A DNA stretch of 64,000 nucleotides from an uncultured Pseudanabaenaceae cyanobacterium (GCA_937949725.1 CALECT010000153.1:1-64000), one strand, 5' to 3'; positions 48,057 to 59,800 are shown, counted from the stretch's first letter. Made by a program: numbers and translations. Notes: generated by a model from the sequence alone, not told the origin.

Positions 48057-48977
48057 CTATGCGGTTTTTTGATAGAGCGCCCAGAATAAATCTTCGGCGG
48101 GGTAAGGAATTTCCAAACCGTCTGGGACAATCTCCAGCAGCTTGGCGAAAGGACGACTCCAGGCGTTTTCTTGCAGTTTTGAACCCAAGAGCGATTTGGC
48201 ATGGGCACCGTTGAGAAGTTTATTAGGGCGGCCCTGGTCAACGGTCTCAAAGCCGTGAGTCTGGGCCAGCTGGGCTAAGTCCTTCGGCGCAAACCAATGG
48301 AGCACGCTGGGGGGGCTGTACTCATGCCAATTTCTCCCCAGCAATCGAGCGGTCCAGCTATCTCGATTCCAAGTTTCAATCAGCCAATAGCCCCCAGGCT
48401 TAGTCGCCTGGGCAGCCACTTCAAAGGCCTGCTGCAACTGATAGAAGTGGGCCACAACCTGAATCATGGTGACAAGGTCATAGCGACGGGTGAGCTGTAG
48501 CTGCTCCAGCGGCTCGGTGTGTATGGGCAACTTGAGCTGGGAGCGCCCATACTCCGCCATGGCATCGTTGGGCTCGGTGCCTTCGCCCTGCCAACCATCA
48601 TCCATCAAGCCTTGGAGAATAAACCCCGCCGCTGCACCTACGTCCAGCACCTGCCCTGGTTCCATATAGCGGCGCAGCAGCTTGGCATAGCGACGGCCAT
48701 GGCGACGCAGCAGCTTGCCTTCCGCCAAATAGTCGGTATAGCCCGCACCGCCGCCTTGGAAATAGCTATCGTCATAGACCTGCTCCACATGGCTCAAGCC
48801 TCCATGAGCCCGAGTCAGCTCAGCCAGATCGAGAAAACGATGGCCACAGCGACCGCAGCTCTGGATGGAATAGTCATATTTTTCAAACAACAGCTTGCTC
48901 TGCCCATTACAGATGGGACAGCGAGGCGGCAAGACTGCCGTGGCGATGTCAGATTCAGAATGAAGCAGAGAAGTCAT
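48057..48977 (-). CDS. Class I SAM-dependent methyltransferase with N-terminal zinc ribbon
   Basis: CPICNGQSKLLFEKYDYSIQSCGRCGHRF; VLDVGAAAGFILQGLMDDGWQGEGTEPN; start set at 48977 (GAAGGAAATTCC upstream), track start is 49064. Confidence 0.88.
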   Translation of the reverse strand: MTSLLHSESDIATAVLPPRCPICNGQSKLLFEKYDYSIQSCGRCGHRFLDLAELTRAHGGLSHVEQVYDDSYFQGGGAGYTDYLAEGKLLRRHGRRYAKLLRRYMEPGQVLDVGAAAGFILQGLMDDGWQGEGTEPNDAMAEYGRSQLKLPIHTEPLEQLQLTRRYDLVTMIQVVAHFYQLQQAFEVAAQATKPGGYWLIETWNRDSWTARLLGRNWHEYSPPSVLHWFAPKDLAQLAQTHGFETVDQGRPNKLLNGAHAKSLLGSKLQENAWSRPFAKLLEIVPDGLEIPYPAEDLFWALYQKTA

Positions 48978-49104
48978 GGAATTTCCTTCGTCGTGAGGGC
49001 TATCGCCACTTCGCAGAGCAGGAGCAAGATCTAAGGCGTGACGAATGGGGAAATGTCTAGGCAACTACCCCAATCATCTGAAATGAGCTAACGGGCACAG
49101 AGCA

Positions 49105-50505
49105 TCACAGCGTCGCTGTCGCGAGGGGTACCGCAGGCTTACGAGCCGCCAACAGCATCGGTAAAGCCCGTTCTGCCAAGGCCATGGTGTCGTTCACATT
49201 GAGGGTGGCATTGACAATGTGGGCTGAGTTGACGATGTGCAGCCCCGTCACCGAAGTCTGCATGGGAGGCAAGCTCTGGGAGTAGTTCAGCGTTGACAGC
49301 GCCATGACGTACTTCACCCGAGAAATCTTGAAGTCGAGCACATCCGACGGATGAAAGTGGGGATACATATGCTGTAACCCAGCAATGAACTGATGTTGAA
49401 TCGCTTCGTCGGAGAGCTTCAGAATAGAATCATTGGAGGGAATGTATTTAGGCAGATAGACCAGGGAGCAACCGCCAAACTCTGCCGAGTCCACCAGGGT
49501 CGTCATCTCGATCACCCCTGTGAAGGGCAAACCTTCATCGGTGATGTTGGTGACGTAGTAGTTGGACAGGGGCTGCTTAAGCAACAGCGAAGCGCAGACG
49601 ATGCCTTGGTATTCGATACCCCGCAGGCGATCGCTTTCATCCAGGGTCAATTCTGTGCAAATGTCAGCCGCGATGGGGGCAGCGGTGGTGACAACGACTT
49701 GATCAAAGGTTTCTTGGCGACCATCGGCAAATTCGATGCATTGGCGATCACTCAAAGTCGAATAAATCTGCCGAGCTTTCTGCCCCAGCTGAATCTCAAC
49801 ACCTTCTTCCCGCAAGACCTCAGCAAAACGGTCAAAGACGCGGCCATAGCCACCGGGCAAGTAGCCAAACATCTCCTCTTTCAGACCATTGCGCCGGGCC
49901 GCATAGAGCCGATAGATTGTCGCCCAAATGAAGGCCGCAGAGGCTTTTTTATAGTTGTCCCCAAGCTTGGAGCGCAGCAGGGGCAGCCAAAAGCGGGTGA
50001 AGGTGCGATCGCCGGACCAACGCCGCAGCCAAGCCTCCACCGACATTTTCTCCAGCTTGCGCCAGTTGCTGATTTTTGAGCCCAGCCAGATGGTGAAGGC
50101 CAAGCGGAATTTATCAATCAGCCCCAGCGCCGGGAACTTGAGGAACTCCACGGCATTGCTGACAGAATAAAGTTGGCCATCGGCATAGACACCAGTTTTC
50201 GTTTTGCGCCAGACCATGTCTTGCTCTAGGCCCAGCTCCTTGAGCAGGCACCGCAGCTTCAAGTCCGACAGCAGCGTGACATGGTAATGACGGTCCCAAA
50301 CCGTCTCACCTTCGGGCAAATTGAGGTGCCAAGCGCTGGCCAACCCACCCAGATTGTCCGCCGCTTCAATCAAAGTGACTTTCTTACCAGCCTGGGCTAG
50401 ACGATGGGCCAAGGTCATACCCAAAATGCCACCGCCCACGACAGCCCAGCGTTCCCCCTGAGAAAAACCAGTTTGAGATGAGTCAGTTCGGGATGAATTA
50501 GCCAT
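49105..50505 (-). CDS. FAD-dependent amine-oxidase-like oxidoreductase
   Basis: WAVVGGGILGMTLAHRLAQAGKKVTLIEAADNLGGLASAW; ...LHIVNSAHIVNATLNVNDTMALAERALP. Confidence 0.88.
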   Translation of the reverse strand: MANSSRTDSSQTGFSQGERWAVVGGGILGMTLAHRLAQAGKKVTLIEAADNLGGLASAWHLNLPEGETVWDRHYHVTLLSDLKLRCLLKELGLEQDMVWRKTKTGVYADGQLYSVSNAVEFLKFPALGLIDKFRLAFTIWLGSKISNWRKLEKMSVEAWLRRWSGDRTFTRFWLPLLRSKLGDNYKKASAAFIWATIYRLYAARRNGLKEEMFGYLPGGYGRVFDRFAEVLREEGVEIQLGQKARQIYSTLSDRQCIEFADGRQETFDQVVVTTAAPIAADICTELTLDESDRLRGIEYQGIVCASLLLKQPLSNYYVTNITDEGLPFTGVIEMTTLVDSAEFGGCSLVYLPKYIPSNDSILKLSDEAIQHQFIAGLQHMYPHFHPSDVLDFKISRVKYVMALSTLNYSQSLPPMQTSVTGLHIVNSAHIVNATLNVNDTMALAERALPMLLAARKPAVPLATATL

Positions 50506-50587
50506 AGCAATTGACACCGAAATAAATAAATACAGGTAGGGGCGCACAGCCATGCGCCCACAAAGGTTTCCGCAACAAACAATCGGC

Positions 50588-51274
50588 CTAGGACGGCGGA
50601 TTTAATTCCGTCACGGTCTGTCCCTTGACGTGATAATCCAAGCCACAGGCTTCACAGGTCACGTCTTCATCCAGGGTTGCCCCCTCAACAAACTTGGCCA
50701 AGGGCTGACCGCAACGGCAAACACAGCCCACTGACCGAGCCGGATGCCCCATAGACAAATGAAAATCGGGGACAGAACGCGTCACCAAACTAGCCATGCC
50801 CACCATTGCAAACCGCCCAATGGACAGGTCATTGCCAATAGTGCAGTGAGCTCCGATGGTGGCTCCCTCCTTAACGACGGTGGGCAGGGTATGCTCATCC
50901 GGCACAGAGGGATAAGGTTGCTTCAGGTCAGTGGTGGCCGCGCGAGGAAAACGGTCATTGGTAAAAACAGTCCCCGCACTGACCATGACGCCATCTTCAA
51001 TCGTCACGGCATTGCAGATGTAGACCGAGGCGTTGATTTTCACCCGATGGCCAATCTGCACGCCGTAGGCGATGTAGGACTTACCGCCGACGATGCATTG
51101 CTCGCCGAGGCTGGCATCGTGGCGCACGTGAGCGTTATCCCAAACGGAGCTTCCCGCACCGATCGCCACGTTGTCTTCGACGATTGCAGTCGGATGAATC
51201 CTCACCGTTTCGTGAATCAGAGACTCAATCTCCAGGGGGTGATTAAGGTCCAAGGCTTCGCTGCGGTTACTCAT
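50588..51274 (-). CDS. Left-handed beta-helix N-acetyltransferase (WbpD-like)
   Basis: Hexapeptide repeats (VRIHPTAIVEDNVAIGAGSSVWDNAHVRHDASLGEQCIVGGKSYIAYGVQIG); C-term CVCRCGQPL...CEACG. Confidence 0.88.
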   Translation of the reverse strand: MSNRSEALDLNHPLEIESLIHETVRIHPTAIVEDNVAIGAGSSVWDNAHVRHDASLGEQCIVGGKSYIAYGVQIGHRVKINASVYICNAVTIEDGVMVSAGTVFTNDRFPRAATTDLKQPYPSVPDEHTLPTVVKEGATIGAHCTIGNDLSIGRFAMVGMASLVTRSVPDFHLSMGHPARSVGCVCRCGQPLAKFVEGATLDEDVTCEACGLDYHVKGQTVTELNPPS

Positions 51275-52344
51275 TACTTCATCGCTCCAGCGAGGGGCTG
51301 GGCGTTACCGTTGCTGGCAGCCACGGACTTGCGCATGGCAATGGTTTCGCTCAGGTGGCTGATGCTGGTCCAGCGGTCCTGGCGCAGAGATTCGTAGGCA
51401 GCGTTCACGGCTTCGACGGAGGCGATCGCATCCTCAGCAGTAATCAACAGCTGAGCCTTGCCGCGAATGGCCTGGGCAAAGTTCTCCAACTGGCTCTGGA
51501 AGGACTGCACCTTGCTGTAGCCGTCACCAAACACCACCCAATCGCGGCTGGAAGCCTGACGATATTTGGACTCTTTCCAGCCCAAGGACAGGGTGCCGTT
51601 GGAGCCGTAGATACGAATGAAGTAATCCAGCTCCTTGTTAATGCTCCAGGAGAGGTCAATATTGCCGACTACGCCCTGGTCACTCTTCGTGAAAATACGC
51701 ACGGTATCCTCCACGGGCAGGCCTTGGATGCGCTTCCCTTCCACCGCCTGAATCTCTGCCAAGGGGCCGAGGAAGTAGCGCATGATGTCGACGGAATGGG
51801 TGCCGTTATCGATCAACACGCCGCCGCCGCTGAGCTCAGGGTTGGCATTCCAGCGGTTGCTCATGTCCACGCGGGAGGTAAAGGCATTCTCAAACAGCAC
51901 CACATCACCGAGGATGCCGGACTGAACAATGCTCTTGGCCTTGATCACGTCGGTGACATAGCGGAACTTCGAGGCCATGGTCAGCACTACGCCCTGCTGG
52001 CGCGCCGCTTCGTACATTTTCTCAGAGCTCTCTACATCAATGCTGAAAGGCTTCTCGCAGAGAACATGGACGCCACGATTGATGAAGTAAATCGCGATTT
52101 CAGGGTGAGTTGTGGGGGGGGTGCAGATGATGACCGCATCCAGGTCAGCTTGGTCTTCGGCCAGCTTTTGATAGGAGTTATAGCTCTTGCACTTGGCGCT
52201 TTCTGCCATGGCCTTAGCGGCGTCGAGGCGGATGTCGGCCACGCCGACCAGGTTGGCTTCCTGGGTGAGTTCAAAGACCTGGGCGTGGGTTTGAGCGATC
52301 GCGCCAGCACCAATAATGGCGAACTTCAAAGGCTGGTTAGTCAT
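51274..52344 (-). CDS. Gfo/Idh/MocA family oxidoreductase (WbpB-like)
   Basis: LKFAIIGAGAIAQTHAQVFELTQEANLVGVADIR; DAVIICTPPTTHPEIAIYFINRGVHVLCEKPFSIDVE; GGGVLIDNGTHSVDIMRYFLG; internal ATG at 52344 preferred. Confidence 0.92.
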   Translation of the reverse strand: MTNQPLKFAIIGAGAIAQTHAQVFELTQEANLVGVADIRLDAAKAMAESAKCKSYNSYQKLAEDQADLDAVIICTPPTTHPEIAIYFINRGVHVLCEKPFSIDVESSEKMYEAARQQGVVLTMASKFRYVTDVIKAKSIVQSGILGDVVLFENAFTSRVDMSNRWNANPELSGGGVLIDNGTHSVDIMRYFLGPLAEIQAVEGKRIQGLPVEDTVRIFTKSDQGVVGNIDLSWSINKELDYFIRIYGSNGTLSLGWKESKYRQASSRDWVVFGDGYSKVQSFQSQLENFAQAIRGKAQLLITAEDAIASVEAVNAAYESLRQDRWTSISHLSETIAMRKSVAASNGNAQPLAGAMK

Positions 52345-52550
52345 GATGGAATTCCTGAGTTGACCCCGAAGCAGCATCTGAAAGGTGCTGCCCCATGAAT
52401 GTGATGTTGATGAACAAACCACTGCAATAAGGGCTTGTTCGCCGAAATGAGATGCACAGACATTAGAACTAGGGACTGACCCCCCAATTCCATGCCAATG
52501 GGAAAGATTCAGGGCACAGCAAAGCTCGATGCTCTGCCATGCCCAAGCGA

Positions 52551-53783
52551 TTAGCTAAGCGCCTTCACTGCATCCTTGATGGAACTCTCGATGTACTGCA
52601 TATGCTCCTGGGTGTAGTTCTCATTCCAAGGCAGCACCAGCACATGTTCCAGACCGGCATAGGTTCCAGGGAACTTGTCTGCGCTGTAGTCCACAGCCTC
52701 GGGACGAGCCAAGGTGAAGGGGAAGCGAGAGTTGCCAAAGGTGCGCTGCTCGCGGAAGACTTCGCAGCAAAAAGCAGGCTTTTGGATATAGCGCGGCGCG
52801 GAGAAAATGCCTCGCTGCTCTTTCAGCCACTTGGCCAAACCCACAGCACCATCCTTAATCACAGCGCTGTCCACACAGAGGCAGTACTTCCAGTAGGAGT
52901 GGGTCGTATTAGCAGCATGACTAGGAGGCTTAATGCCGGGCAAGTCAACAAGGGCTGCCGTCATCTGGTTCGCCAGCATTTGGCGCTGCTTAACCACACC
53001 GTCTAACTTGGGCAACTGACCACAGGCCACTGCGCCTTGAAGCTCAGTCATACGGTAGTTGAGGGAGAGGAAATAGTGGTCAGGCTTGGGGTCGCCATAG
53101 CCCCAGGCCTTGTTGATAAACAACCACATGTGGCGAGCCAAAGCATCGTCATCGGTCACCACAATGCCGCCTTCCCCAGCGGTGATGTGCTTGCCCTGCT
53201 GGAGGCTGAAGCAACCAATCGCACCGATGGTGCCCACATACTTATCGTCATGGCGCGCCATAAAGGCTTGAGCCGTATCTTCAATCACAGGAATGCCATG
53301 GGCATCAGCCACTGCCATGATCTTCGTCATGTCGCAGGGGTTACCAAACAGGTGGGTGACGATAATGGCCTTGGTGCGATCGCTGATGTTTTGCTCAATA
53401 CTCTCAGCGGTCACATTCCAGTCTGTGGGGTCAACATCCACAAACACCGGAATGGCACCTTGGTAAACGATGGGAGCCAAAGCGCCCATATCTGTAATGG
53501 AAGTCGTGATAATTTCATCGCCAGGCTCGGGGTTAACCGCAGCCACAGCACAATGCACTGCTGCAGAACCAGAAACACAGGCAAAAGCATGCTTCGCCCC
53601 AATCAACTTGGCGAAGTCCTGCTCCAGCGCCTTAACAAACGTCCCCTTTGTACTCGTGAGCGTGCCACTGCCAATCGCCTCAGCAACCAACTTAATCTCA
53701 TCGGCTCCGAGGGTCCGCCCCGCTGCTTCTTGATCCGAAGGCAACTGGAGAAAAGTCTTTTTAGGCTCGAAAGTGCTGACCAT
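52551..53783 (-). CDS. DegT/DnrJ/EryC1/StrS aminotransferase
   Basis: FACVSGSAAVHCAVAAVNPEPGDEIITTSITDMGALAPIVYQGAIPVFVDVDP; VIEDTAQAFMA; SLQQGKHITAGEGGIVVTDD; internal ATG at 53783 preferred. Confidence 0.93.
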   Translation of the reverse strand: MVSTFEPKKTFLQLPSDQEAAGRTLGADEIKLVAEAIGSGTLTSTKGTFVKALEQDFAKLIGAKHAFACVSGSAAVHCAVAAVNPEPGDEIITTSITDMGALAPIVYQGAIPVFVDVDPTDWNVTAESIEQNISDRTKAIIVTHLFGNPCDMTKIMAVADAHGIPVIEDTAQAFMARHDDKYVGTIGAIGCFSLQQGKHITAGEGGIVVTDDDALARHMWLFINKAWGYGDPKPDHYFLSLNYRMTELQGAVACGQLPKLDGVVKQRQMLANQMTAALVDLPGIKPPSHAANTTHSYWKYCLCVDSAVIKDGAVGLAKWLKEQRGIFSAPRYIQKPAFCCEVFREQRTFGNSRFPFTLARPEAVDYSADKFPGTYAGLEHVLVLPWNENYTQEHMQYIESSIKDAVKALS

Positions 53784-53882
53784 GAACTGAGAACTCCTGA
53801 GTAATAAACTGAAAACTCCTAAGGTCCGGGGACGTAGACCTCTAGGAAAATCAGAAAAAATGAAAGCCAAACCAGCAGTAAC

Positions 53883-55034
53883 CTAGCGACTGACCTGCTG
53901 GTTAGCGCGATGAACCGAGGTGCCGAGATAAAACAGCTCCTCAAAGTAGTACTTGCTCTGAACCGCTAGCACCGCCAAGCTAAATAGCTGCACTCCTAAC
54001 ATCAGCAGCACGCCACCAATGATGAAAGTGTGGGGTGCCTGCTGATAGGCCATCGCCACCGCAACAGTAGGGTCCAGCACAGGCGTTGCAGCAGAAATTA
54101 GGGCCTGATAAGCAGTCCAGCTATGAATGGCCGCCCAACTGGCGGAATAGAGACCTAGACCCAAAAACAGCAAGCTTGGCAAGAAAAAGAACATCACCGG
54201 GCGGAACAAAAAGCCATAGAAAAAGATGGACCAGGTATGGCGCAAAATTTTCATGCTGGACTTACGGCGGGGGGGCTTACCCACCGGCTTTGCCTTTACC
54301 TGGGACCGGGGTGCAGCCGGAGACGTCCGCCAATGCAAGTGGGCCGGGACCTCATCCACTCGTTCATTGAGCAATTTCGCTTTATGCAAAATCTCAGGAT
54401 TGATATCCATCCCCATAGATCGAGGATGAAGACTATCCACAAAATTCCGGTCATAGGCTCGCACCATGCCCGTCAGCGTCGAGATTTCGCCCTTGTCTGC
54501 AAGAGACAAAAAGCGATTGGCCCAGACGCTTAATAGGCGACGGAACGTCGGTACATTCGAGACTTTGCCACCTGACATGTAAGGCGAAGCCACGACCACC
54601 TGGGCCCCAGTCTTCTGCATGCGGCGAACGAGAGTCTCAATATGCTCCGGCGAATAGCTCAGGTCTAAATCCAAGGTGACGATATAGTCTCCCTGGGAAT
54701 GTTCAAACCCTGTACGCAATGCCTGCCCAAGACCGCTATTGTGCAAATGATGAACCACTCGCACCTGGGGCATGCGGCGAGCAAACGCATCAGCAAGCTG
54801 AGCCGTATCATCGCGACTACCATCATTGATAATGACGACTTCCCAGCGAAACTCCTTCTCAAGCTGAGCCATGTGATGACACAGCAGAGTCAAGTTTTCC
54901 TCTAGAATCGCAGCCTCGTTGTAGGCGGGAGTCACCAATGAGACAAGAGGCCGCATTGCTCCAGACTCATCCCCAGCAGGGGAAGTGAGTACAGGCTGAG
55001 ACCAGCCAGATTTCATAACAGGCACTGAAGCCAT
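53883..55034 (-). CDS. Glycosyltransferase family 2 with C-terminal TM helices
   Basis: VSLVTPAYNEAAILEENLTLLCHHM...VVIINDGSRDDTAQLADAF...VTLDLDLSYSPEHIETL. Confidence 0.9.
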   Translation of the reverse strand: MASVPVMKSGWSQPVLTSPAGDESGAMRPLVSLVTPAYNEAAILEENLTLLCHHMAQLEKEFRWEVVIINDGSRDDTAQLADAFARRMPQVRVVHHLHNSGLGQALRTGFEHSQGDYIVTLDLDLSYSPEHIETLVRRMQKTGAQVVVASPYMSGGKVSNVPTFRRLLSVWANRFLSLADKGEISTLTGMVRAYDRNFVDSLHPRSMGMDINPEILHKAKLLNERVDEVPAHLHWRTSPAAPRSQVKAKPVGKPPRRKSSMKILRHTWSIFFYGFLFRPVMFFFLPSLLFLGLGLYSASWAAIHSWTAYQALISAATPVLDPTVAVAMAYQQAPHTFIIGGVLLMLGVQLFSLAVLAVQSKYYFEELFYLGTSVHRANQQVSR

Positions 55035-55984
55035 GAATTAACCTCTGGATGCACGTTTTGGGAATCCTCGGTGACGATAGAAGCTTGATGCTCTACCACC
55101 ATTAGCTGAGCCGGAACCGGTCGATAGTTCGGAGCGACTCGAGCCAAACTCCACAAAAAGACTGAGTATGAGACTCAGTTATTTCCCACAGCTACCCATA
55201 CTGAGAACTCGTAGAATCTTCGGAAGCTGAATTGGGTCTTAATGCAATCTTTATTACGTTATTGAAACGGGTAAAAATCGAATAAAGCAATTCGCCCAGA
55301 CAAGGGACGACTTCCCGTATTTATACGGAAAACATGCATCATGCTGATTCAAACAAAATCGAAATAGGTCCCTGAATCGCGGAAATCTCCCGATCTGAAG
55401 TTCTCCAATGCGGAAGAACCAGCAGCTTGCCTAAGGTCTGAGTGCAACCTGCTTCTTCGACAACCTCATAAGAACAAGTTGAAAGTCTTTTGTATTAGAC
55501 AAAGCTAGTTCTGGGAAACATAAACGGTAGAAATACTGTATCTAAAAGCTACTCGAACAAGATGGAGCACAAGCTCTTGGGGATTTTCCCTGCTTATCTG
55601 TCACTAAGCCCAATGGAAGAGTCTCAGCCATTGCATAAGAGCTCTCGCCTCAACGTATGTATCTGTAAACCGATGCACTTAAGTAGTGGAGTTCAACTCT
55701 ATCGCCCCTCAGGGCATATCTCTCGACCACTGTCAGCACTCCCACGCTTACAGTACCTTCAGCAAAATTGTTGATTCTACGGGGGTTTTGTATTCTATAC
55801 AGTGAGAGGATTCTAAGAGATTGTCGAAAATCCATTCCCTCGACAGTCTTGAAGAGAAGGCTCAGAAGAGAGTGATCAATCGTGATCAAAAACAGAGGAG
55901 ATTTTAAGTAGCCTGCTAGCCTAGCAGCCACTACGATTGTCTCCCCTGAACCACTGTTGTCATTGCTGCACAGGCCTTTTAGTT

Positions 55985-56773
55985 ATGACCGTTGCACTCA
56001 AAATTGGCGATCGCACCTTCCCTAGCGGGGAAGTACTCGCTCTCTTGAAACAGTATGGGCTGCTCCCACCTCTCGCGAAGGAGATCGTGATTGAGCAAGC
56101 TCTAGCCACCTGGATTAAAGAAGAGCAGCATCTAGCTTGGTCCCCTGAAGACGAAGAACAGGTAATCCAGCAATTTAAGAACCAGCAGGCTATGGCAGCC
56201 ATGGCTCCCCAAGGGCCTCCTTCCACAGAAGCCCTGGAAACCCAGCAAAAAATGCTGGTCAAAAAGGCCAAATTAAACAAGTTCAAGGAATGGAAGTGGG
56301 GGAATCAACTAGAGAGCTATTACCTCAAGCGCAAGGATCGACTGGACCGAGTCATTTACTCCCTGCTTCGAGTTAAGGACGCAGCCATTGCCCAAGAGCT
56401 GTACTTCCGCTTAGAGAGCGACGAAGACAAGTTCACAGACCTGGCAACCAAATATTCAAAAGGTCCTGAAGCTAATACGGGTGGACTGATTGGACCAGCG
56501 GATCTCGGCGGTTGCCATCCTCGTCTATCGGAAATGCTGAGAGTCAGCCAGCCAAATCAACTCTGGCCCCCAACTCGGGTTGAAGACTGGTGGGTCATCG
56601 TCCGCCTTGAAAAATTCTTGCCCACTCAACTGGATGAGGGTCTCCGTCGGAGACTGCTTGATGAACTCTTTGCTAAGTGGCTCCAAGATGAAAGTCAAGA
56701 GTTTGAGGTTGTCCAACAAGGTAAAGAAACTTCAACAGTGGTAGCTGAGAAGGCAACCACGCCTTCCCAGTGA
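55985..56773 (+). CDS. Parvulin-type peptidylprolyl isomerase
   Basis: VIYSLLRVKDAAIAQELYFRLESDEDKFTDLATKYSKGPEANTGGLIGPADLGGCHPRLSEML. Confidence 0.85.
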   Translation: MTVALKIGDRTFPSGEVLALLKQYGLLPPLAKEIVIEQALATWIKEEQHLAWSPEDEEQVIQQFKNQQAMAAMAPQGPPSTEALETQQKMLVKKAKLNKFKEWKWGNQLESYYLKRKDRLDRVIYSLLRVKDAAIAQELYFRLESDEDKFTDLATKYSKGPEANTGGLIGPADLGGCHPRLSEMLRVSQPNQLWPPTRVEDWWVIVRLEKFLPTQLDEGLRRRLLDELFAKWLQDESQEFEVVQQGKETSTVVAEKATTPSQ

Positions 56774-56863
56774 GGCACATAATTTAGGGCGTATATTTTT
56801 TTCAGTTCAAGGCACAGACAGCACTTACCTCTATCGCGACCTCCGCTTCCCCCAGCGTTCTCC

Positions 56864-59800
56864 ATGACTTACACCGAACTTTCTATTCCTAACTTTCTTC
56901 GGCAAGTGGAGCCATTCTCCCAGCTGCCTCGGGAAAAGCTGGAGCAGCTCTCTAAGCGAGCTCAAACCTTCCGCTATCGCATGGGTCAGTCGATTCTGCG
57001 CCGGGAAACCCTGCCTCACCAAGTTGTTATCGTTGCAGATGGCAAGGTGCGTTTGCTGGGCTATCGCCCCACCAATCAGTTGCCCTTTACGCTTCAGCAG
57101 CTGGAAGAGGGAGATTGCTTCGGCTGGGTGAGCCTGTTGCGAGGGGTGCCCTGCGAGACGGCGATCGCCAGTGCCGATCCTGACACCCTCTGCATTACGA
57201 TTCCCGCCTTTGAATTTCTGCGCTTAATGCAGGAAGAACCGGCGATCGCCAACCACTTCAACGGTTCCATCTCCCGCTCCGAGTTAGCAGAGCTGGTCGG
57301 CAAAGCTTTACAGAATCACGCCCAAACCTCCTTCGATCTCAAAGACCTCATCGCCAGCGCCGAAGAACGAGCCACCCTCCACACGCTCGTCCCCGGTCAG
57401 TCAATGGGTCCCCAGGATCTTCCCCCCGGAAATGAATGGTGGGTCAGTGGCGGCGGTCGAGTCAACGACACTCTGCCTGGTGAGCCCTTAGACCTCAATA
57501 CCAGCAAATTCGAAACGGATGCCACTCGACCAGTGAGGCTACTAGGCCTACCGCTATCCCTGCTAGACGACGTCGCCATGGCGGCAGCAGCAACCGTTGC
57601 ACCTCCTCAAGACACCGCAGGCGGAGATCCCTGGGCAGGTGCAGGTACAAACAATGGCAATGGCCAAGCTCCAAGCTGGCGCGAAACCGTACCTTTTGCA
57701 CCAGATTATCCCCAGGAAGCGGATGCCCAGGTTCAAGAAGCCGTGGGTCTAGTGACCTCTAGGGGACAAAAAAAATATCCCTTTATCGGTGCCAAAGGCA
57801 TGGCAAACGGCACCCTCGCCTGCTTTGCCATGCTGGCCAAGCATTTGAACTTGCCTTTCCGCAAAGACGTCATTCGTCGCGTCATTAGCGAGCAGCTCAA
57901 CCGAGGCGAAACCTTACCCCTGATCTTCTGTGGAGCCGTCTCCGAGATGATTGGCCTCAAAACCCAACATGCCATGGTGCCCAGCGCGTCCATTGCGCGC
58001 GTCCAGGCTCCTGCACTGATTGAGTGGGGCAACAGCTTCGCGGTTCTCTACGAAACCAATAGCCGAGAAGTCACCCTCGCCGTCCCCGAAGTCGGCATTA
58101 TTCGCCCCACCCCCGAAGAATTTGCCGCCCAGTGGGGAGAAAAGGGCGAGATCATCATGCTGGAGGTCGCCAAGGAAACCCCTCAGCAAACCTTTGGTCT
58201 CAGCTGGTTTGTCCCCTCGGTGGTCAAATATCGCTGGTCTCTCATCCTGGTATTGGTTGCCTCGCTTTTTGTCCAGCTCTTTGGCTTGGCCAACCCCTTG
58301 ATGATTCAGGTGATTATTGACCGAGTCATCAGTAAAAACAGCGTCGACACCCTTCAAGTTTTAGGCCTATTTCTGGTCGTCATTGCCGTCTTTGAGGCAA
58401 TGCTCTCCAGCCTGCGAACCTATCTCTTCGTTGATACAACAAACCGTATTGACCTCAGCCTGGGCGCTGAGATCATCGACCACCTCTTCCGCTTACCCCT
58501 GCGATACTTCGAGCGTCGCCCTGTGGGAGAGCTATCCAGCCGCGTTGGAGAGCTGGAGAATATTCGCTCCTTTCTGACAGGCACCGCACTGACCGTGGTG
58601 ATGGATTCGATTTTCTCGGTGATCTACATCGCCGTCATGTTCTTCTATAGCTGGAAGCTGACTCTGGCAGCCCTGGGTAGTATTCCGATATTCGTGGCGG
58701 TGACACTGATTTTTGCCCCCATCGTGCGCAAGTTGCTGCGGGTCAAAGCTGAGAATCACGCCAAAACCCAGTCTTACCTGGTCGAGGCCCTTTCAGGCGT
58801 CCAAACCGTCAAGGCCCAGAACATCGAGCTCAAGGCCCGCTGGCAATGGCAGGAACGATATGCCCGCTATGTTTCCGCAGGCTTCAAGACCGTACTCACC
58901 TCCACCGTGGCCTCCTCAGTTAGTGACTTCCTCAACAAGATGTCAGCCCTGTTAGTGCTCTGCTACGGCGCCTACCTCGTTCTAGAAGGTGAACTCACAC
59001 TGGGTCAAATGATCGCTTTCCGCATCATCTCTGGCTACGTGACTGGCCCCCTGCTCCGCCTGGCCCAGCTTTGGCAAAACTTCCAGGAGACTGCCCTATC
59101 TCTTGAACGTCTCAGCGACATTGTCGATACCCCCCAGGAACAAGCCCCTGATGAGCGTGACAACATCCTCATGCCCCAGGTTGTGGGCAAGATTAAGTAT
59201 GAGGATGTTTCCTTCCGCTTTGGCAATCAGGGAGCCATGCAGCTCTCCAATGTCAACCTGGAGATTGCCCCCGGCACCTTCGTTGGCATCGTCGGCCAAA
59301 GTGGCTCCGGCAAAAGTACGCTAACCAAGCTTCTGCCTAGGCTTTACCATCCCAATGCAGGACGCATCCTTGTGGATGACTACGATGTTGGCAAGGTTGA
59401 GCTCTACTCTTTGCGTCGCCAAATCGGCATCGTGCCCCAGGACTCTTTGCTATTCGAAGGAACTGTTCAGGACAACGTCGCCCTGACAAGACCGGATGCT
59501 AGCTCCGAAGCCATTGTTCAAGCAGCCAAGGTGGCCTGTGCCCATGACTTCATCATGGACTTACCCCAGGCCTATGGATCTTCCGTGGGAGAAAGGGGCT
59601 CCAGCCTCTCCGGTGGACAGCGCCAGCGTGTGGCGATCGCCCGCACTATCCTGCAAAACCCCAACCTGCTCATCTTGGACGAAGCCACCAGCGCCCTGGA
59701 CTACGACACTGAGCGCCAGGTATGCCTCAACCTAATGGAGTACTTTACGGACCGCACCGTACTGTTCATCACTCACCGCCTCCCCACCATCCAAAACGCT

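Noticed and set aside
49393-50079. 228-aa plus-strand ORF
   Set aside because: Antisense to the FAD oxidoreductase gene.
51355-52398. 347-aa plus-strand ORF
   Set aside because: Exactly antisense to the Gfo/Idh/MocA gene, which has clear family motifs.
53037-53804. 255-aa plus-strand ORF
   Set aside because: Antisense to the DegT aminotransferase gene.
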